DNA of 5,144 nt. It comes from Thermoflexales bacterium (GTDB lineage: Bacteria; Chloroflexota; Anaerolineae; Fen-1058). The translations under genes were made by a program, and so were the position numbers. Location of the stretch: assembly GCA_016931085.1 (NCBI GenBank), contig JAFGFO010000220.1:1-5144 (forward strand). The letters run 5' to 3'. This document shows, piece after piece, positions 5,013 through 5,144 of the stretch. Every line of letters begins with the position of its first letter. Positions within the stretch are counted from its first letter, which is position 1. Below the pieces are notes generated by a model, which saw only the letters and a program-made list of their open reading frames with translations, was not told where the DNA came from and ran no database searches.

Positions 5013-5144
5013 CTACATCCCCCGAAACATGGCCGCCCACCGGCAGCAAGCTTCCGGATCACACCCCACGGCTGTTTCGTCCGATAACACCACACCAGCA
5101 TAGCCTTGCTGCAAAGCCGCATACAGCCCGCACACTTCTGCCCG
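5013..5144 (-). CDS. C-terminal end of a pyruvate kinase barrel-like protein (partial, enters from the right edge)
   Basis: The minus-strand frame is open from the right edge to TAG at 5015-5013, giving 43 residues. They align by eye with the end of the pyruvate kinase TIM barrel: RAEVCGLYAALQQGYAGVVL then SDETAVGCDPEACCRWAA, against the family pattern RAEVsDVanAvldGaDavMLSgETAxGxyPveAv. The Glu-Thr-Ala of the conserved loop is kept, and Gly is replaced by Asp before it. True pyruvate kinases continue with a C-terminal alpha/beta domain of more than 100 residues. This protein stops about 15 residues after the motif, so it is a barrel-only relative whose activity is uncertain, or a truncated copy. 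It is the first visible gene of the leftward operon, 34 bp before the nucleotidyltransferase start. The upstream part lies outside the window. Confidence 0.7.
   Translation of the reverse strand, partial: RAEVCGLYAALQQGYAGVVLSDETAVGCDPEACCRWAAMFRGM

Overview
This is a bacterial, fairly GC-rich, gene-dense window. The gene mix looks like a Chloroflexota-type or other environmental genome: an SplB-type radical SAM protein, a QueG-like ferredoxin-domain protein, a HIT hydrolase, an AbiEii/MNT-type nucleotidyltransferase and a YQYYEF-type hypothetical protein. That placement is only an impression, because no rRNA, tRNA or diagnostic marker is present. No phage, insertion sequence or CRISPR array was recognised.

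Left part (1-1570): the last 22 codons of an unidentified plus-strand gene run to 69. They converge on two minus-strand genes, a radical SAM protein (668-1570) followed by a 163-residue protein of unknown function (117-608). A near-consensus sigma-70 promoter (1620-1648) reads leftward into the radical SAM gene. It lies inside the longest open frame for that gene, so the true start is the ATG at 1570, not an upstream one.

Middle (1571-2854): a divergent intergenic region holds that promoter and a weaker rightward one whose predicted transcript would start almost exactly at the ATG of the next gene. Two plus-strand genes follow, 36 bp apart: a small protein with two 4Fe-4S clusters and a QueG-like middle segment, then a complete HIT-family nucleotide hydrolase or transferase.

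Repeat-rich island (about 2850-3370): the HIT gene and a minus-strand gene converge on about 500 bp without a convincing gene. Both edges carry copies of a roughly 22-bp repeat built from a constant C-rich core (ACCCCCTTGG-like) alternating with half-palindromes (GGTGAACC/GGTTCACC), which can form hairpins. The repeats run over the stop codons of both flanking genes. This is the most unusual structure in the window.

Right part (3354-5144, minus strand): an apparent three-gene operon. It starts off-window with a protein whose tail matches the end of the pyruvate kinase barrel (LSDETAVG), followed after 37 bp by a nucleotidyltransferase-like protein. A 354-residue protein of the YQYYEF hypothetical type comes next, its ATG overlapping the nucleotidyltransferase stop codon as ATGA. 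The functional link between the three is unknown.
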